NCBI GenBank assembly: GCA_964540765.1
Contig: CAZINW010000019.1
Location: 1-41,533, forward strand
DNA length: 41,533 nt
From: CAZJLN01 sp964540765
GTDB taxonomy: Bacteria > Chloroflexota > Anaerolineae > Anaerolineales > Anaerolineaceae
Direction: 5' to 3'
Part shown: positions 33,983-41,533 of the stretch, piece by piece
Numbering within the stretch: position 1 is the first letter of the stretch
How the letters are laid out: the number at the start of each line of letters is the position of its first letter
The notes under the pieces: generated by a model
Told to the model about the DNA's origin: nothing
The model's database searches: none
What the model saw: the letters and a program-made list of their open reading frames with translations, nothing else
Program-made: the position numbers and the translations under genes

Positions 33983-34507
33983 TCAACCTTGCAGCCATAA
34001 CAGCAAGGCGGTTAAAGTAAAACCGTCCGTAATAGCTTTATCTTTGACCATCTGCCTGACTTCATCTTTTGTAAACCAGCGGGTTTCGCTGACTTCGTCT
34101 TTGTCAAAATCTTGAACATGGTCAATGGCTTTACATTGCACGACATGAAAAAGTTTGTTGGCACTGCCATTCATCGGATAATACGAATAGATCAATTGAT
34201 GATTTTCCGAGGTATATCCTGTTTCTTCCAATACTTCCCGCCTGGCAGCGTCAATTTCAGTTTCTCCAATTTCTATTCCGCCTGCGGGCAATTCCCACTC
34301 TGTAAAGCCAGTGGTATAGCGACAAATGCGGGCAAAGATGATATTTCCTGAATCGTTTTCCACGATCATTGTGACTGCGGCACGGGGGAAGTCCAATAGA
34401 TGATAATTTTCAATCACAAGCCCATTTGGAAATCTCACCTTATCACGGTAAAGGTTTACCCAGGGACTTTGGTAGACGATGTTTCTTGATAATCGCTCTG
34501 GTTTCAT
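33983..34507 (-). CDS. Nudix hydrolase, ADP-ribose pyrophosphatase type
   Basis: A 174-residue hydrolase. The Nudix box GGIEIGETEIDAARREVLEE (then TGY) matches Gx5Ex7REuxEExGu completely (about 81-103), so metal binding should be intact. The preceding WELPAGG and the N-terminal YRDKVRFPNGLVIENYHLLD are typical of ADP-ribose/ADP-sugar pyrophosphatases, which cleave nucleoside diphosphate linkages. The C-terminal FTKDEVRQMVKDKAITDGFTL is a normal end. AAGGT precedes the ATG. It follows the GNAT gene on the same strand. Confidence 0.88.
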   Translation of the reverse strand: MKPERLSRNIVYQSPWVNLYRDKVRFPNGLVIENYHLLDFPRAAVTMIVENDSGNIIFARICRYTTGFTEWELPAGGIEIGETEIDAARREVLEETGYTSENHQLIYSYYPMNGSANKLFHVVQCKAIDHVQDFDKDEVSETRWFTKDEVRQMVKDKAITDGFTLTALLLWLQG

Positions 34508-34563
34508 ATGATGACCTTGTCGTAAATTCTTTTATGAATTGGAAGGGATTACCGAATGTATGC

Positions 34564-35112
34564 TTAACCGGTGAGCGTGCTTGACCCGCAAGTCAAGTTG
34601 AAGCGATCATTAGCTTTTTTCTTCCATTCTTTTTTTCTAATTTCAATCCATATTCCTTCTTCATCTCTTCTAACTTCTCTGAATCCATAGTTTATTAATT
34701 TCTGAAGTCCATTGGGGTTGTTTTCCCATATGGTGTCTTCCATTATCTCGCCGTCCCATAGATTAAAATAGTAGTCCAGGATTAAATCCATGGCTTCATA
34801 GCCTATGCCTTTATTCCTGTATTGTGCGTTAACTTTTATATTAAACATTGCTTTCTTTTTGATTTTGTCATATCTATGAAAACTAACTTCGCCAAAACAA
34901 GTCTTTTGCTCTTTGTCAAAAATCAAAAAATACTTATTTTCAGTATTCTTTTCTATCGTCACATATCGATACCATTGACCATATTTTTCTTCGTTGAGTT
35001 CATGAATACCCCCAACATCTTTCATGGTTTCTTCATCTTCCCAAATATGCTTTATATGCAGCCAATCACTAATTTTTGGTTCCCTTAAGATAATATTGTT
35101 TCCTATGATCAT
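34564..35112 (-). CDS. GNAT-family N-acetyltransferase
   Basis: A 182-residue acetyltransferase of the RimJ/RimL-like type. After NIILREPKISDWLHIKHIWED, the acetyl-CoA loop appears as AQYRNKGIGYEAM (about 103-115, matching Q/RxxGxG/A), followed by ILDYYFN and NNPNGLQKLINYGF, the late segment with the catalytic-side Asn/Tyr pattern. I chose the ATG at 35112 because AAGGAAGAG stands just upstream; the longer frame to 35211 lacks a site. The gene is clearly AT-richer (many AAA, ATT, TTT codons) than its neighbours, a sign of recent transfer. The last 15 residues look like read-on sequence. Target unknown. Confidence 0.82.
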   Translation of the reverse strand: MIIGNNIILREPKISDWLHIKHIWEDEETMKDVGGIHELNEEKYGQWYRYVTIEKNTENKYFLIFDKEQKTCFGEVSFHRYDKIKKKAMFNIKVNAQYRNKGIGYEAMDLILDYYFNLWDGEIMEDTIWENNPNGLQKLINYGFREVRRDEEGIWIEIRKKEWKKKANDRFNLTCGSSTLTG

Positions 35113-35249
35113 GATACTCTTCCTTATAAAGCGATTGCCATTTAATAATAAATGGTCAGAGTGATTTATCGCCTCTTGATCAAAATAAGGCACGGATTGT
35201 CGTCGTCCCATTCATTTTTCAAAGCATCCAACATCGGCGGCAGGCATGG

Positions 35250-35729
35250 TTAAGCTGTTCTTGAACATTGAGACTCTAATAGCCTGTAAACCATTGCTTC
35301 ATAACCATCAGAAGATAGAAGTGATGGTTTAACGGTCCTTAGTTTCCCGATTGCTTCCAAAGGGTTCATCTTTTCAACGGTGCAGAGATAACAGATCAAT
35401 ATAACACCCGTGCGATCTTTGCCGGAATGGCAATGCAATAAAGTTGGGGCACCTGCGCTCACATTTTGGGAGATGAAGGATATTGCTTCTGGAAGGAGCT
35501 GCTGATATGTAAAATAATCATCAGTTGAAGGTGGCACAGAATTGGGTAGCGTTAACAGCTTATGCACAAAGCCATGCTTATCAATATCTTTCAAGCCTCT
35601 AGGGTCATTGTGCAATGAAAGAATAGCCCCGAAACCGGCTTGCTTGAGCTCGATAAAATTCCATTGAAATTCGTCAGGTCCGGGCCTGCCTGCTAAAATG
35701 CCAGGGATCGCCCAGTAAACATATTTCAC
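35250..35729 (-). CDS. Dual-specificity/tyrosine phosphatase-like protein
   Basis: A 159-residue phosphatase with the signature LLHCHSGKDRTGVILICYL (about 95-114); the Cx5R loop (CHSGKDR) has the nucleophilic Cys and Arg. An earlier Asp-containing segment (PPSTDDYFTYQQ) may hold the general acid. The N-terminus (WAIPGILAGRPGPDEFQW) matches small archaeal/bacterial dual-specificity phosphatases and phosphatase-like proteins that act on phospho-Tyr, phospho-Ser/Thr or phosphoinositides. It starts at GTG 35729 after AAGGG with somewhat long spacing. Substrate unknown. Same strand as GNAT and Nudix. Confidence 0.85.
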   Translation of the reverse strand: MKYVYWAIPGILAGRPGPDEFQWNFIELKQAGFGAILSLHNDPRGLKDIDKHGFVHKLLTLPNSVPPSTDDYFTYQQLLPEAISFISQNVSAGAPTLLHCHSGKDRTGVILICYLCTVEKMNPLEAIGKLRTVKPSLLSSDGYEAMVYRLLESQCSRTA

Positions 35730-35811
35730 GGTAAAATATTCCCTTTCATGTTGGGCTAGCTAATAATTATACACACTCTTACTACACCCTTTTTTCTTAA
35801 ATATCTGCAAG

Positions 35812-36276
35812 TCAAATGTGTTTCTGGTCGGATGCCACACTGACAGTGTAAACCACAATGGGGATAATGACCAACACTGCCAGGAAATACCAAAGTACGT
35901 CCCCCGAAAGCGGTGGCAAACCCCCGTTTTCAGCTAATGACACCCACATCAACCCGCCAATAGTCAAAGCAGTAGAGACCATGTAAGCTCGGTTTCCTGC
36001 CCGAGCTTGTATGAGCTGAGTACGCTCATCGCGTTCTTCGACAATTGAGTTCAGGGCAGGTTGCGAACCTCGGCGTGCAGCTCCATAGCGGATCAGTTGG
36101 GAGGTTCCGACCCCGAGCAGCACGATACCAAGCCCGGTGATGATCTTTTCACTGAACGACAGATCATCTGCCAGCTTGGGTAGTAGTATCCCCAGCAAGG
36201 TAACAAGTATGCCGGCAGCAAGAAAAATCCGACCAAGCCGTATCCGACGGTCAATCCATTTATTTTGTCTACTCAT
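35812..36276 (-). CDS. DUF2178-like membrane protein, partner of XRE regulator
   Basis: A 154-residue membrane protein. Two N-terminal helices (about 15-33 and 44-62), a cytosolic charged loop with EERDERTQLIQARAGNRAYM (about 80-99), then two C-terminal helices (about 100-115 and 128-148). The DERTQLI/xxxA segment is characteristic of DUF2178-type proteins that accompany small XRE regulators. The ATG lies inside the regulator gene's end (8-base overlap), so both are translated together. Such pairs often sense membrane or redox conditions, but no function is established here. Confidence 0.75.
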   Translation of the reverse strand: MSRQNKWIDRRIRLGRIFLAAGILVTLLGILLPKLADDLSFSEKIITGLGIVLLGVGTSQLIRYGAARRGSQPALNSIVEERDERTQLIQARAGNRAYMVSTALTIGGLMWVSLAENGGLPPLSGDVLWYFLAVLVIIPIVVYTVSVASDQKHI

Positions 36277-36481
36277 CGTAATTCTCCTCTTCCGAGTAAA
36301 GAAACAATTCTTCGATTTTTATGCCAAACTGACGAGCCAGCCGGAATGCGAGTATGATCGATGGGTTATAACGACCTTGCTCAAGCGAAATGATCGTCTG
36401 GCGTGAGACTTCGACTCTTTCTGCAAGTTCTTGTTGAGTCAACCCTTTTTTGGTTCGAAATTCTTCCAACCGATTTTTCAT
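36269..36481 (-). CDS. Small XRE-family regulator (YozG-like)
   Basis: A 70-residue protein that is almost only a Cro/C1 helix-turn-helix: LEEFRTKKGLTQQELAERVE (about 5-24), VSRQTIISLEQGRYNPSIIL (about 25-44), then AFRLARQFGIKIEELFLY. It belongs to the short single-domain class that regulates its own two-gene operon with a membrane partner. GGAGGAAGG precedes the ATG. Two nearly identical 22-base inverted repeats at its promoter are the expected autoregulatory sites. Confidence 0.92.
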   Translation of the reverse strand: MKNRLEEFRTKKGLTQQELAERVEVSRQTIISLEQGRYNPSIILAFRLARQFGIKIEELFLYSEEENYDE

Positions 36482-36491
36482 CCTTCCTCCG

Positions 36492-36513
36492 AATGTAAAG
36501 ACTGCTTTACATT
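36492..36513. promoter_or_regulatory. Operator A of the XRE regulator
   Basis: The perfect inverted repeat AATGTAAAG-ACTG-CTTTACATT, directly downstream of the -10 box, hence over the transcription start. Confidence 0.82.
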
Positions 36514-36542
36514 AGTATAGCAGGATCAAAGGGTAATGTCAA
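36514..36542 (-). promoter_or_regulatory. Promoter of the XRE/DUF2178 operon
   Basis: On the minus strand TTGACA (36537-36542), a 17-base spacer and TATACT (36514-36519): near-consensus. Operator B covers the -35 and operator A follows the -10. Confidence 0.85.
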
Positions 36543-36556
36543 GTACACTTTACATT
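36535..36556. promoter_or_regulatory. Operator B of the XRE regulator
   Basis: AATGTCAAG-TACA-CTTTACATT, differing from operator A by one arm base; that base is part of the -35 hexamer. The centres of A and B are 43 bases apart, about four helical turns, so both lie on one DNA face. Confidence 0.8.
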
Positions 36557-36752
36557 ACCAGGACATTATTATGGTTACAACAAAATGGGGTCCACATTTG
36601 TTTGCCCAGGTCGAGATCACAGGTGGAAATGAAAACCCCAGCAAAGAAATCTTGACCAGGGTTTTTCCTGTATAGGGATGCTATTGGATCAATGGTATTG
36701 GCATTATGGGGCTGAATCTATCATCTGTGGGATTCTTGGTCAGCCATCAGTC

Positions 36753-36842
36753 TCATCCTCCAAAAATGTGCGAGCTGCCCTTTTTCCGATCAATCACAAT
36801 CTTATTTTCATCTACTAATCTGTCCAAATCATCCCAAAACAT
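36753..36842 (-). pseudogene. N-terminal remnant of an inorganic pyrophosphatase-like gene
   Basis: Starting at ATG 36842, after a good AAAGGAA, 29 codons read MFWDDLDRLVDENKIVIDRK and then KGSSHIFGG before a stop. The first 25 residues match the start of short inorganic pyrophosphatase-like proteins (FW..LD.LV....IVIDRPKGS.HPR..D), after which expected residues (PDFIYPLDYGYL) are absent in all frames I read. It is best seen as a decayed gene. The rest of 36557-37014 holds a GGGGTTTTC-type hairpin near 36640-36675 and no other gene. Confidence 0.5.
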
Positions 36843-37014
36843 TTCTTATTCCTTTCTTACCTGATTGCCGGAGACGCAGCGTGGGCATGGATAAACATCT
36901 CCTTCTCATTTTATCTTTCTTTGTTCGCGCAGCCGGGAGAATTGATCAAAGATTACCTCTTGTTTTGTGCTATGATGTCTTTATTGTGTATCCTGTTTAA
37001 TCGGAGCGAGCCGT

Positions 37015-37986
37015 ATGGAGACGGAAAAACTTGGGCAAGACTTGGATTCGAAGTTGCAGTTTGACACCGGGAAAGAGATCGAAAGGATTTGTGATTTCAT
37101 TCGCAGCGAGGTGAAGCGCCGGGGATCGCGAGGGGTGGTGCTTGGCTTGAGCGGCGGCTGGGATTCCAGTGCTTGTGCCTATCTGTGTGCCCGCTGCCTG
37201 CCTACGGAGCAGATCCACCTTTACAGCCTGCCCGAACGCGACAGCAACCCCGGCATACACAGCCATGCCCAGTTGGTTGCCCAGGCACTTGGTCTACCGC
37301 TCGAAGAGAGAAATATTTCCGAATTATTCAACCAGCTGGGTCTGTACGATGGAGTTCCCCAGGCGGTTGCCGGTGACCGCGCGGTGCTGAAGAAGGGCAT
37401 CAAAATTTTAAGCATGTTCAGCCGGTCAAAAGCTTTTTTCCCTTGGGCGCAGCAGTTCGGCTTCAGCACCCGGAAAGGATTCCTTGCCTGGATTTTGCGT
37501 CGTAGATTCTGGAAATATGTCGGCATCACCGAAAAGTTCATCCTGGGCAAGGTGCGCGCAAGATCGCTGGTGCTTTCCACACGCGCGATGGAACTGGACT
37601 GTCTGCTCATCTGCACCTCCGACCGATCCGAGTGGTCAGTGGGCTTCTACGATCCCCACGGCGATGGCGTTGGGGATATCGCGCCACTGCAGCATCTCTA
37701 CAAAACCCAGATCCGAGCACTGGCACGCGCATTGGACGTCCCGGAGGAAATCATCCAGACGCCGCCTTCTGGCGACCTGGCTGCCGGCCTGCCCAACGAG
37801 GTCCCCATCGGTTTGCCATACGAACAGCTGGACCTTGTGCTGGAAGGCTTTGCGCTGGGAATGGCTGATGCCAAAATTGCCTCCGGAACAGGGGTAAGGC
37901 GGTCGGTGGTGAAATCCATCCGTTCTGCCTGTCAAGTGGCGGAGGAACGCCGCAGCATGCCGGTGAGAGTGGAGGAAAGGGAATGA
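37015..37986 (+). CDS. nadE: NAD(+) synthetase, ammonia-dependent type
   Basis: A 323-residue ATP-pyrophosphatase that amidates deamido-NAD to NAD. The PP-loop LGLSGGWDSSACAYL is about residue 44, YSLPERDSN follows near 72, and the C-terminal block KVRARSLVLSTRAMELDCLL, then CTSDRSEWSVGFYDPHGDGV, GDIAPLQHLYKTQIRALA and TPPSGDLAAGLPNE corresponds in order to the NadE motifs. The usual GTxNxSE is CTSDRSE and DE is NE, so it is a diverged member; an NAD synthase-like paralogue is possible. No glutaminase domain. An insertion of about 40 residues (near 115-165) is basic and aromatic. GGAG precedes the ATG. Downstream 37987-38239 shows nothing. Confidence 0.8.
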   Translation: METEKLGQDLDSKLQFDTGKEIERICDFIRSEVKRRGSRGVVLGLSGGWDSSACAYLCARCLPTEQIHLYSLPERDSNPGIHSHAQLVAQALGLPLEERNISELFNQLGLYDGVPQAVAGDRAVLKKGIKILSMFSRSKAFFPWAQQFGFSTRKGFLAWILRRRFWKYVGITEKFILGKVRARSLVLSTRAMELDCLLICTSDRSEWSVGFYDPHGDGVGDIAPLQHLYKTQIRALARALDVPEEIIQTPPSGDLAAGLPNEVPIGLPYEQLDLVLEGFALGMADAKIASGTGVRRSVVKSIRSACQVAEERRSMPVRVEERE

Positions 37987-38239
37987 AACAAATGAAAAGA
38001 CATTAAATCGTTTTCTGTTTTCCCCCCATTTTCTAGAGAGCGCTTCGAGTTCAAGCTTCTTTGTTCCAGGCTTGAACCACAGGCAAAACTTATCCCCTTG
38101 CAGGGGACTTTACCCATATATATGGCTTGGTCCACGCGGGGGAAGTGAAGACGGAAATCTTAACGGGGATGCAGTCTGGAAAATGACTGCACCAACTGTT
38201 GGGACCGCACCATTTTATTCCGCCGTGTTTATCGGTTTG

Positions 38240-39446
38240 CTACTCCTCAAAATTAACTGACACTGTCATTCCCCAGCGTAAGCGTGGGTCCGTATCTTCC
38301 AGACGGATGCGAGCCGTGTAAAGAATGTCGCCGCTTTTTTCCTTGTAATCCAGAGATATCTGATCAACCGTGCCTTTAAGCGACAGATTCGGAAGCGCAT
38401 CCACAGTGAGAATTACCGGTCTGCTCGGATCGATCTTAGCAACTTTGATTTCATCCAGGTCGGTGGTTTCTATGTACCATTGAGAAAAATCGGCCAAAAG
38501 CACGATTGGTTCTCCGGGTGAGACGGTCTGACCTTCAGTCAGATCGATAGTGGTCACTATCCCGTCAAACGACGCTGTCAGTGTCATCAAATCCAATGTT
38601 TTTTGGGCAGCATCTACATGCGCTTGGGTTGAATCGACCTGAGCAACAGCGAGCGCTAACTGATCCGGGTCCGGGCCATTTTGGCGATCCTCATAATCCT
38701 GTTGGGCTTGATTCACAGCCTGATCGGCGTTATCGGTGTTAGCCTGGGCCAGTTCCAGGTCATTCACCAATTGGTCGTGAGCTCGAACGGCATCGTCATA
38801 AGTCTTTTGAGCGTCATCTAAATCTGCCTGAGCATTTTGGCGAATGGTATTATCCTCGGCCATGTTTTGGTATTTATCGAAAATATTCTGGGCATCATTC
38901 AGGTCATCCTGAGCATCCTGGACTCTGGTCCAGGCGTCAGATCTTGTCCTGATAATTCTTTGTATCCATATCGGATAAGGTCTGGTGAGCGTCAATGGCG
39001 GCTAATTTAGCCTCTACCAGGTTTTGATGGGCTTGGGACTCAGCTAAGACAGCATTTTGCTTCAGGTCATCCAGGGCTTGTTGGGCTGTAGCTAACTCTA
39101 ATTCGGACAACTTCAAATTCGCCTTAGCTCCCTCGGGGTTTCCCAATACAACCAGAATGTCGCCAGCTTTGACCGATTGTCCCTCTTCGACCTTGATATC
39201 GGCAACTTCTCCGCCTGATTGGAAGCTCAACCAAACTGAATCATTTGGTACCAGCCTTCCTTCAACGGTTACACCACTGACCGTCACACTATTGTTTGAG
39301 GTCACCAGCGTACCTGTATCAGAGGTTTGTGAACCTGAGTCTGCTGTTTGGAATAGGCTACACCCAGAAAGCAATACACCGATAAGGACAAGCGCCAGAC
39401 CTGGCATGACCTTAATTATGGATTTGGAAAGAGGTTTACTGTTCAT
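38240..39446 (-). pseudogene. HlyD-type efflux adaptor lipoprotein, frameshifted
   Basis: The protein is split into two overlapping frames with a one-base shift near 38940. The first part (from ATG 39446 after AAAGGA) has a lipobox (VLLSGC), then the lipoyl-like domain (GGEVADIKVEEGQSVKAGDI) and a coiled coil up to NYQDKI and TGA. The second frame continues the coiled coil (DAWTRVQDAQDDLNDAQ) and finishes with the second lipoyl half (GIVTTIDLTEGQTVSPGEPI), beta-barrel and LRWGMTVSVNFEE, a typical end. Such adaptors link an inner-membrane pump to the envelope. Restoring one base would give about 400 residues. Either an assembly indel or real decay. Confidence 0.72.
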
Positions 39447-39474
39447 TTTTTATCCTTTTTATTAGATTATCGAA

Positions 39475-41533
39475 TTATTCGTAGGCTAAAACTTCTTGGA
39501 TGGTCAATTTTGTAGCTTTGCGCGCCGGCATATAACTCGCCAAAATTGAAAGCACCGATACAATCACAAACCAGATGATAAAACCTGTCGGGGAGAAACC
39601 AAACCGGGATGGGACTCCAAATATTGCGCGGGTTACCATGTCCGACATCAATTTGCTGATTGGGAAGGACAGCAGCGCTCCGAGCAGCCAGCTTATCCAA
39701 CCAATGCCCAGACCTTCGACCATTACCATCTTCATCAGAATCGAGTCGGAAGCGCCAATTGAGCGCATCACTCCAATTTCACGGGTACGGTCCATTACGT
39801 TCATGCTCATTGTTCCAGTCAACCCGATGCCCCCTACCAGCGCTGTCAGGATTGCCAGAATGAGCAAGAGATTGGTTAAAACCGCAAAAGCTGCGGCCGA
39901 AGAATCGTTAATATTGCTGCCTGTCGTCAGGTCACTGACTTGTATGTTGTTGGCATCCAATAAAATCTGAACCTTGTCAGCCAGCTCTTTTTGATCCGCA
40001 CTGTCCGGGTGTCCCTCGGCGACGATACGATAAGTGGATGTCTGGTTCTGAACCTGGCCGGATAATGTGGAAAGGTAGTTCAGATTAGCATAGGCTGTCA
40101 GCCCACCGATCTTCCCTCCAAGCTGAAAGAAACCCACCACCACCCATTCGGTGGTTTTATCATTGATTTGTAATCTCACGCTATCGCCAACCTGTAATTC
40201 GGGGAATTTTTCCATGAACTGGTCATTCAGGACGATCGTGTTGTAATCCTCCGGTACAAGCCAGCGACCTGTAATTAGGATGGGACTGATCAACTGGCTG
40301 TCTTGCGGGATGCCCACCAGGCTGACATTTTCGCCGACAGAACCATCCGGGCGTATCAATGCACTTGTCACCGGGTCCCAACCTTCGACATTGGAAATTT
40401 CCGATACCTTGTTTAGAACCTGCTTGATTTCATCCACCCGGTAAGGTCGCGTGAGCGAAAGGTTTAAATCTGCCAGAAAATATTGGCTGAGCTGATCAAT
40501 GTAATTGGATAGCGAAATTTGCACGCTGAAAACCGAAATGAATACCGCCCCTCCCAAAGAAAGCGTAATCAGAGTCATAACCAGGCGACCTTTACGACGG
40601 AAAATATTGCGGATGGCAATCAATAACGGCCTGGAAAGTTTGTGTAATTTCGCCAACTGCCGGTCAATCCAACCTTTACCGGCTTCATCCAACTGACGAA
40701 TGCCACTCAGTGCTTCCTGAACAGAGATTTTTACCCCTTGTTGGATCGGGAAAAACGCTGCGGCTTGGGGAACGAGTAAGGCTAACACCAACTCGATGAT
40801 CAAGGCGACCGGTTCGTAATGAATTCCACTGTAAGCGAAATTAATCGTGGAGGCCAAAAATTGACCCAACAGGTTGGCAGAAATATTCGCCAGAGGATAG
40901 GCTATCAAAAAGGCCAGGATCCCAAAAATGAAGATCAAAACCATATAAATTATAGTGATCTGGCTGCGCTTTGCTCCAACGGTTTTCATGATACCGATCT
41001 GTTGAATTTGTTGATCGAGTAAAGATTGCAGCGTGTTGGTAATTAAAAATGCGCTCAAGAACACGACCAGAAAGCCGAGCAGGATTAGAATACGGACGAT
41101 GGCGTCCACCAGCTCTTTGTTAGGGTGGTGTAAAGGGCTTTGGGTAGAGAGGCTAGCGATCTTAACCTGATTGCGTTCCAGATCCTGCCGGATAACATCC
41201 GCAACCATGGTTCGGTTTGTTTCAACAGTCGGGTCGTTATCGATAATGATGTACAACTCATTATATAGATCTGGCGAGTTAATTTGCAGCCATTCCAGGG
41301 TGTTTTCGGTAACATAAGCAGTAATCGGTTATTGAAAAAGCCGCCGTTTATAGAGGTGGAGCCGAGCGATTGGTCCCTCACAATTCCAACGACCTGTAAA
41401 GAAAACGTATCGCCGTTGGGGTTGCGTAAGGTAATCCATTCGTTCAGGCCTGCCTGAATATCTTCCAGTTTGCGGTTAGCCAGCACGATCTGGCGATCTT
41501 TGGGAGGCCAGGTCCCATCCAGAACTTCAACCT
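39475..41533 (-). pseudogene. FtsX/MacB-type ABC permease, frameshifted and cut by window edge
   Basis: A two-domain permease with duplicated FtsX modules: LGFLVVFLSAFLITNTLQSL and IGIMKTVGAKRSQI in the first, GGIGLTGTMSMNVMDRTREI and GVMRSIGAS in the second, with large extracytosolic domains (MacB_PCD-like) between. It is open to the right edge on the minus strand: VEVLDGTWPPKDRQIVLANR runs into the frame seen from 41486. Near 41325-41345 the frame shifts by one base, from GGFFNN to ITAYVTENTLEWLQ. The stop lies 28 bases before the HlyD gene. With an ATPase beyond the window it would form a MacAB-like exporter, perhaps of peptides or lipids; both genes in the window are broken. Confidence 0.75.

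Noticed and set aside
35166..35249. In-frame continuation after the phosphatase stop (LPPMLDALKNEWDDD and following), as readthrough or a separate gene tail.
   Set aside because: The phosphatase already has the normal family length and the extension has no recognised homology. It is kept only as a possible remnant.
38937..38960. Programmed +1 frameshift at ATC-TGA-C in the HlyD gene, resembling the RF2 signal (UGAC with an AGGA upstream).
   Set aside because: tRNA-Ile on AUC cannot re-pair with UCU after slipping, and the neighbouring gene is also frameshifted. Indel or decay is simpler.

Overview
The window looks like a chromosomal segment of an uncultured anaerobic bacterium, most likely Chloroflexota of the Anaerolineae type. 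That is an inference from gene content and style: a family-5 solute-binding lipoprotein with a Glu/Pro/Thr linker after the lipobox, lysine 2,3-aminomutase, an RRM-type RNA-binding protein, a phenylalanine T-box before pheST, and many small housekeeping or accessory genes of mixed origin. No rRNA or tRNA gene was found. One run of exactly 100 N (19490-19589) marks a scaffold gap.

Layout. 1-8.2 kb: an inverted-repeat element, an alkyltransferase-like protein, an SPFH/Band-7 membrane protein, a Cys-rich protein, an RRM protein, a small membrane protein, a lincosamide/aminoglycoside-type nucleotidyltransferase, an ABC exporter, and an antitoxin beside a truncated toxin. 8.4-16.5 kb: a GH130 phosphorylase converging on a five-gene peptide/oligosaccharide ABC importer with its LacI regulator. 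Two identical palindromic operators lie before the regulator gene and before the binding-protein gene. 16.5-19.7 kb: methylglyoxal synthase coupled to a DUF1801 gene, then an overlapping SatD-DUF3307 pair behind a 29-bp tandem repeat array. 19.7-30 kb: kamA, pgl, pheT, pheS with a T-box leader, DUF3795 and ClbS/DfsB-like genes, and gyrA. 30-35.8 kb: birA, a sensor kinase, a class-III aminotransferase, Nudix, GNAT and phosphatase genes. 35.8-41.5 kb: an XRE-regulator/membrane-protein pair with two operators around its promoter, a pyrophosphatase remnant, nadE, and a frameshifted HlyD/FtsX export operon running off the right edge.

How they work together. The LacI importer and GH130 fit uptake and phosphorolysis of oligosaccharides, perhaps manno-oligosaccharides, although GH130 lacks the operator. 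pheST is controlled by tRNA-Phe charging. The most intriguing unit is SatD-DUF3307. SatD shows the motif order of a class III nucleotide cyclase (two acidic metal-site motifs, then a GxGxGE hairpin), and its gene overlaps that of a polytopic membrane protein rich in intramembrane His/Asp. A direct-repeat array with dyad symmetry overlaps its promoter. This resembles a cyclase plus membrane-effector layout, but the function is untested.
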